64,000 nucleotides of DNA from Clostridium sp. CAG:571 (GTDB lineage Bacteria; Bacillota; Clostridia; TANB77; CAG-508), in contig HF999523.1 of assembly GCA_000434015.1 (NCBI GenBank), forward strand, positions 263,423 to 327,422, read 5' to 3'. The notes under the pieces were generated by a model, which saw nothing but the letters and a program-made list of their open reading frames with translations, had not been told where the DNA came from and did not search any database. Position 1 is the stretch's first letter. Every line of letters begins with the position of its first letter. This document shows positions 60,790 through 64,000 of this stretch, piece by piece. Both the position numbers and the translations under genes were made by a program.

Positions 60790-63700
60790 ATGAGTAAAGT
60801 AAAATGGACTAAAGAGCAAATGCAAGCAATAGAAGAAAAAAATTCTAATATATTAGTAGCAGCAGCAGCTCGGAAGTGGAAAAACAGCAGTTCTTGTTGA
60901 AAGAATGATAAGTAAGGTTATAAAAGATAAAATAGATATAGATAAAATTTTGATTGTTACTTTTACAAATGCTGCAGCAAGTGAGATGAGAGAGAGAATT
61001 TTAGATGCAATATACAAACAAATTGATGAAAATCCAGAAGATGAAGCTCTACAAAAACAAATTATATTATTAAATAAAGCAAGCATATGTACAATTCATT
61101 CATTTTGTTTAGATGTTATACGTAATCATTTTTATGAATTAGATATACCTGCGAACTTTAGAGTGGGAGATACAGGAGAAATAGAATTATTAAAACAAGA
61201 TGTAATTGAAGAATTATTTGAGGAAAAATATTTAAATAATGATAAGGAATTTATTAAATTAATTAATACATATACAAATTATAGAGATGATGAATCATTA
61301 AAAGAATTAATAATTACTATATATAAATTTATTCAAAGTAGTCCTTTCCCTAAAGAATGGATAGAAGAAAAAGTTAAAATGTTTAAAATTGATGATATAA
61401 CTGATGACTTTTCAGGTACAATTTGGGGTAAAATTTTGCTAGAAAGCCTTTCAGAAGATGTTAAAGATTGCATAATAAGATTAGAAAATTTAGCTAAAGA
61501 GATGAAAAAATTTGATGAGTTAGAGAAATATATAAAAGTTATACAAAATGATACATATGAGCTTCAATCTTTACTAAATAATTTAAATACATGGGATAGT
61601 GCTTATAATCATTCTAATATAGAGTGGATGAAATGGCCAGTAGATAGAAAAGTTACAATAGAATTAAAAGATGAAGCAAAAAAAATAAGAGACGATATAA
61701 AGAAAAAAATATCATCAAGTATAAATAAAGTTTTATTATATAATTCAGAAGCGGCTAATAATGATATTAAAGAAATGTATTCAATTTTAAATAGTTTAAA
61801 AAATTTAATATTAGAATTTAGTGATAGATTTAAATACAAGAAAAGAGAAAAAAATATAATAGATTTTAATGATATAGAGCACTTTGCATTAGAATTGCTT
61901 GTAAAAAAAGACGATAAAGGAAATCTTATTAGTACAGAAATTGCAAATGAATATAAAGAAAAATTTGAAGAAATAGCAATAGATGAATATCAAGATAGTA
62001 ATTTGGTACAAGAATATATTTTAAGAAGTATTTCAAAAGGAAACAATATATTTATGGTTGGAGATGTTAAGCAAAGTATATATAAGTTCAGACAAGCAAG
62101 ACCAGAATTGTTTTTAGAAAAATATGAAAAATATAGTATAGATAAAGAGCAAGGAAGAGATTTAAAAATAAAATTATTTAAAAATTTTAGAAGTAGACAA
62201 AATATACTAGATTTTACAAACTTAGTTTTTGATAATATTATGACAAAAGAGATTGGAGATATTCTATATGATAAAGATGAATATTTAAATTTGGGAGCAA
62301 ATTATGAACCGCCAGAAAATATAAAATCTGTATATGCAGGTATTACAAACTTAGAAATAATAGATCTTAAAGAAGATGATGAAGAAGAAGAAAATGATAG
62401 TAGTAAAAGCATAGAAAAAAATGAAAGTGATGAACCTATATTAGAAAATAGTGTTATAGAAGCAAAATATGTAGCAAATAGGATTAATGAATTATTAAAT
62501 AATCCTGATTATGTTGTATATGATAAAAAAATCGGATATAGGAAAATAACATATAAAGATATTGTAATTTTATTAAGAGCAACATCAACATTAGCACCTA
62601 TATATGAAAAAGAAATTAGTGCATTAAATATACCAGTGTTTAGTGACACTTCATCTGAATTTTTAGATAGTATAGAAGTACAAACTATTTTATCTGTGTT
62701 AAAAATAATAGATAATCCTACACAAGACATTCCTTTTGTTAGCGTTTTAAGATCAAGTATAGGTGGATTTACAGATGATGAATTAGTAAAAATAAGATTA
62801 TGTAATAAAGAGTCTAATTTTTATGAAGCTTTTATAAGTGCAAGAATTCAGTGTGAGGAAAACCTAAAATTAAAAATTGAAAACTTTTTAGAAGAATTAA
62901 AATCTTGGCAAAATAAAGTTAATGAAAAGCCACTAGATGAATTGATTTGGAACATATATATGGAAACTAATTATTATAATTATGTTCGGATTAATGCCAA
63001 ATGGAGAATTAAGAAGAGCAAATTTAAAGATGCTTTTTGAAAGAGCAAAGCAATATGAAAAAGCAAGTTTTAAAGGTTTATTTAATTTTATTAACTTTAT
63101 AGATAAATTAAAAACTACAAGTGGCGATATGACATCTGCTAAATTAATAGGCGAAAATGAAGATGTTGTAAGAATTATGAGTATTCATAAAAGTAAAGGA
63201 TTAGAATTTCCAGTTGTATTTTTAGCAGGAACAGGAAAAGGATTTAATATGCAAGATCTAAACGATACAATATTAATGCACCAAGATATAGGATTAGGTC
63301 CAAAATATATAAATTATGAAAACAGAATAGAATATAATACTCTAGCAAAAGAAGCTATAAGAATCAATTCTTATAAAGAAACTTTATCAGAAGAAATGAG
63401 AATATTGTATGTTGCGCTAACAAGGGCAAAAGAAAGGTTAATAATAACAGGACTAAGAAAGGATGCAGAAAAAGCTTTAAAAGATAAAGAAAAAATGCTT
63501 AATATGTATGAAGATAAAGAAAATAAAACTAAAATTAATCCGTTATTAATAAAGAAATATAAATCATATTTAGATTGGCTAGAACTTGTATATTTAAATA
63601 ACAAAGAAAAAACAGATAGTATATTTTCAGTTAAAATACATAAGAAAAATGAAATATTAAAACATGGACAAAAAGAAGAAAAAGAAGATGAGCAAAAAGA

Positions 63701-64000
63701 TTTTTTAGACCAGTTAAAGAAAAGAGTAACTACTAATAATGAAGATATAATAAAAAAACTTAAGTGGAAATATGAATATATAGATTCTATATTAATACCT
63801 ACTAAGACATCTGTTACTAAAATAAAAGAATTGGAAAATGAAAATATATCGAGCTTAGAGGAAACTGTAGAAATAAAAAACATACAAGAATATAAAATGC
63901 TAACTAATAAACCCAAATTTTTAAATAAAGAAGAAAAAATTACGAGTAGTAAAAAAGGAACTTTAATGCATTTATGTGTTCAAAAAATGAATGAAAAAGA
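60790..64000 (+). CDS. addA: ATP-dependent nuclease/helicase subunit AddA (partial), requires two +1 frameshifts at CGG
   Basis: AddA with AddB processes double-strand breaks for recombination. ATG 60790 follows GGAGGAAA. The first frame (27 codons) ends in ILVAAAA. Skipping C 60871 gives AAAGSGKTAVLVERM, the Walker A motif. The second frame runs to YYNYV. Skipping C 62987 gives YVGLMPNGELRRANLK, close to the family's YVGxLPGGxxRxANL. Further motifs are IDEYQDSN, MVGDVKQSIYKFRQA, IHKSKGLEFPVVF and LYVALTRAKERLIITG. About 1,069 residues are visible before the window ends inside the gene. Without the shifts the product is a 36-residue peptide. addB is not upstream. Confidence 0.95.
60871..60873 (+). 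other. Recoding site 1 in addA: GCT-C-GGA
   Basis: In-frame CGG (codon 28) followed by A. Skipping C 60871 restores the Walker A motif AAAGSGKT. Unshifted reading adds nine codons and stops at 60898-60900. Confidence 0.93.
62987..62989 (+). other. Recoding site 2 in addA: GTT-C-GGA
   Basis: In-frame CGG followed by A, 705 codons after site 1. Skipping C 62987 restores the YVG motif and the open frame to the window end. Unshifted reading stops at 63040. Confidence 0.92.

Noticed and set aside
15292..62989. The ten frame breaks as ordinary sequencing or assembly errors
   Set aside because: All have the same CGG(A/T) form and always restore glycine by removing one C. None falls in the many A or T homopolymers where indel errors are usual, and no other kind of break occurs in conserved genes. 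A systematic technical artefact at CGG cannot be fully excluded without reads, but it would have to spare all out-of-frame CGG sites.
15292..62989. CGG as a reassigned sense codon (for example Trp or Gln, as reported in other bacteria)
   Set aside because: Reading on in the zero frame meets a stop within a few codons at every site, whatever amino acid CGG stands for. Only a +1 shift gives the family sequence.
15292..62989. Classical P-site slippage as the cause of the shift
   Set aside because: The preceding codons differ (CAA, CCT, CCA, GGG, CTT, ATT, GCT, GTT, GGC), and most cannot re-pair after moving one base. The constant part is the CGG itself, so an empty A site or quadruplet reading fits better.
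15292..62989. These genes as pseudogenes
   Set aside because: Apart from the TetR-like piece they have no other lesions, keep catalytic motifs on both sides, have good ribosome binding sites, and include genes that are hard to lose together (sigF with an intact sporulation set).
1..64000. CRISPR arrays, insertion sequences, rRNA genes or prophage
   Set aside because: No spaced direct repeats, transposase genes, rRNA sequence or phage structural genes were seen. Long open frames opposite known genes are shadows caused by the AT-rich codon use.

Overview
The window is a 64 kb piece of chromosome from a very AT-rich, endospore-forming member of the Firmicutes, most likely an uncultured low-GC lineage of class Clostridia. 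The evidence is the type-Z S14 and C+ S4 ribosomal proteins, spoVT, spoIIAA/spoIIAB/sigF, spoIID, a SpoIIQ-type protein, T-box leaders, a LexA box of Gram-positive type, and strong AGGAGG ribosome binding sites. No lineage name can be proved from sequence alone.

Layout. 1-12.7 kb: the S10/spc/alpha ribosomal superoperon from rpsC to rplQ, with secY, adk, map, infA, rpmJ and rpoA; rpmD (L30) is missing from its usual place. 12.8-16.9 kb: a small membrane-anchored glycosyltransferase-like protein, recD2, comF and spoVT. 17.1-23.2 kb: a complete lower-glycolysis cluster gap-pgk-tpiA-gpmI-eno. 23.4-26.3 kb: a MerR regulator, a flavodoxin and a second DXS-like enzyme. 26.4-29.4 kb: an accessory stretch with an mntP fragment, small proteins, tRNA-Gln and one GC-rich foreign gene. 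29.6-41.4 kb: dxs, an S4-domain protein, SOS-controlled dinB, folD, dprA, a class A PBP, a DUF1189 protein and ftsH. 41.4-56.6 kb: T-box/ileS, queA-tgt, a WG-repeat protein, an HD protein, degenerate secD-secF, rhodanese, an aldose-epimerase relative and T-box/valS. 56.6-64 kb: a TetR fragment, the spoIIA operon, spoIID, spoIIQ and the first part of addA.

Main observation. Eight conserved genes (recD2, dinB, dprA, tgt, a WG-repeat gene, an HD-domain gene, sigF, and addA twice) plus a TetR-like remnant are each interrupted by an apparent frameshift. All ten interruptions are identical: an in-frame CGG codon followed by A or T, where skipping the single C restores the frame and gives a glycine codon (GGA or GGT). 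In most cases this is a glycine invariant in the family, for example in the AddA Walker A motif, DprA VPGN, Tgt AGGLHKF, RecD2 HKAQGSE and SigF QIGxxGL. I checked every CGG in the window by eye. In native genes CGG is never used in frame as an arginine codon, although the same trinucleotide is common out of frame, and CGA, CGC, CGT, AGA and AGG are used normally. The only other in-frame CGG is in the GC-rich foreign gene. The simplest reading is that this organism does not decode CGG as arginine and instead makes an efficient +1 frameshift (or reads the quadruplet CGGN as glycine). I know of no description of such a system in bacteria. The closest parallel I know is the mitochondrial cox1 of Perkinsus, where AGGY is read by skipping the A. 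None of the sites lies in ribosomal-protein or glycolytic genes; all are in genes expected to be weakly expressed.

On the annotation: recoded genes are given as one CDS over both frames, with the skipped base named, and positions are given for the start codons I judged correct.
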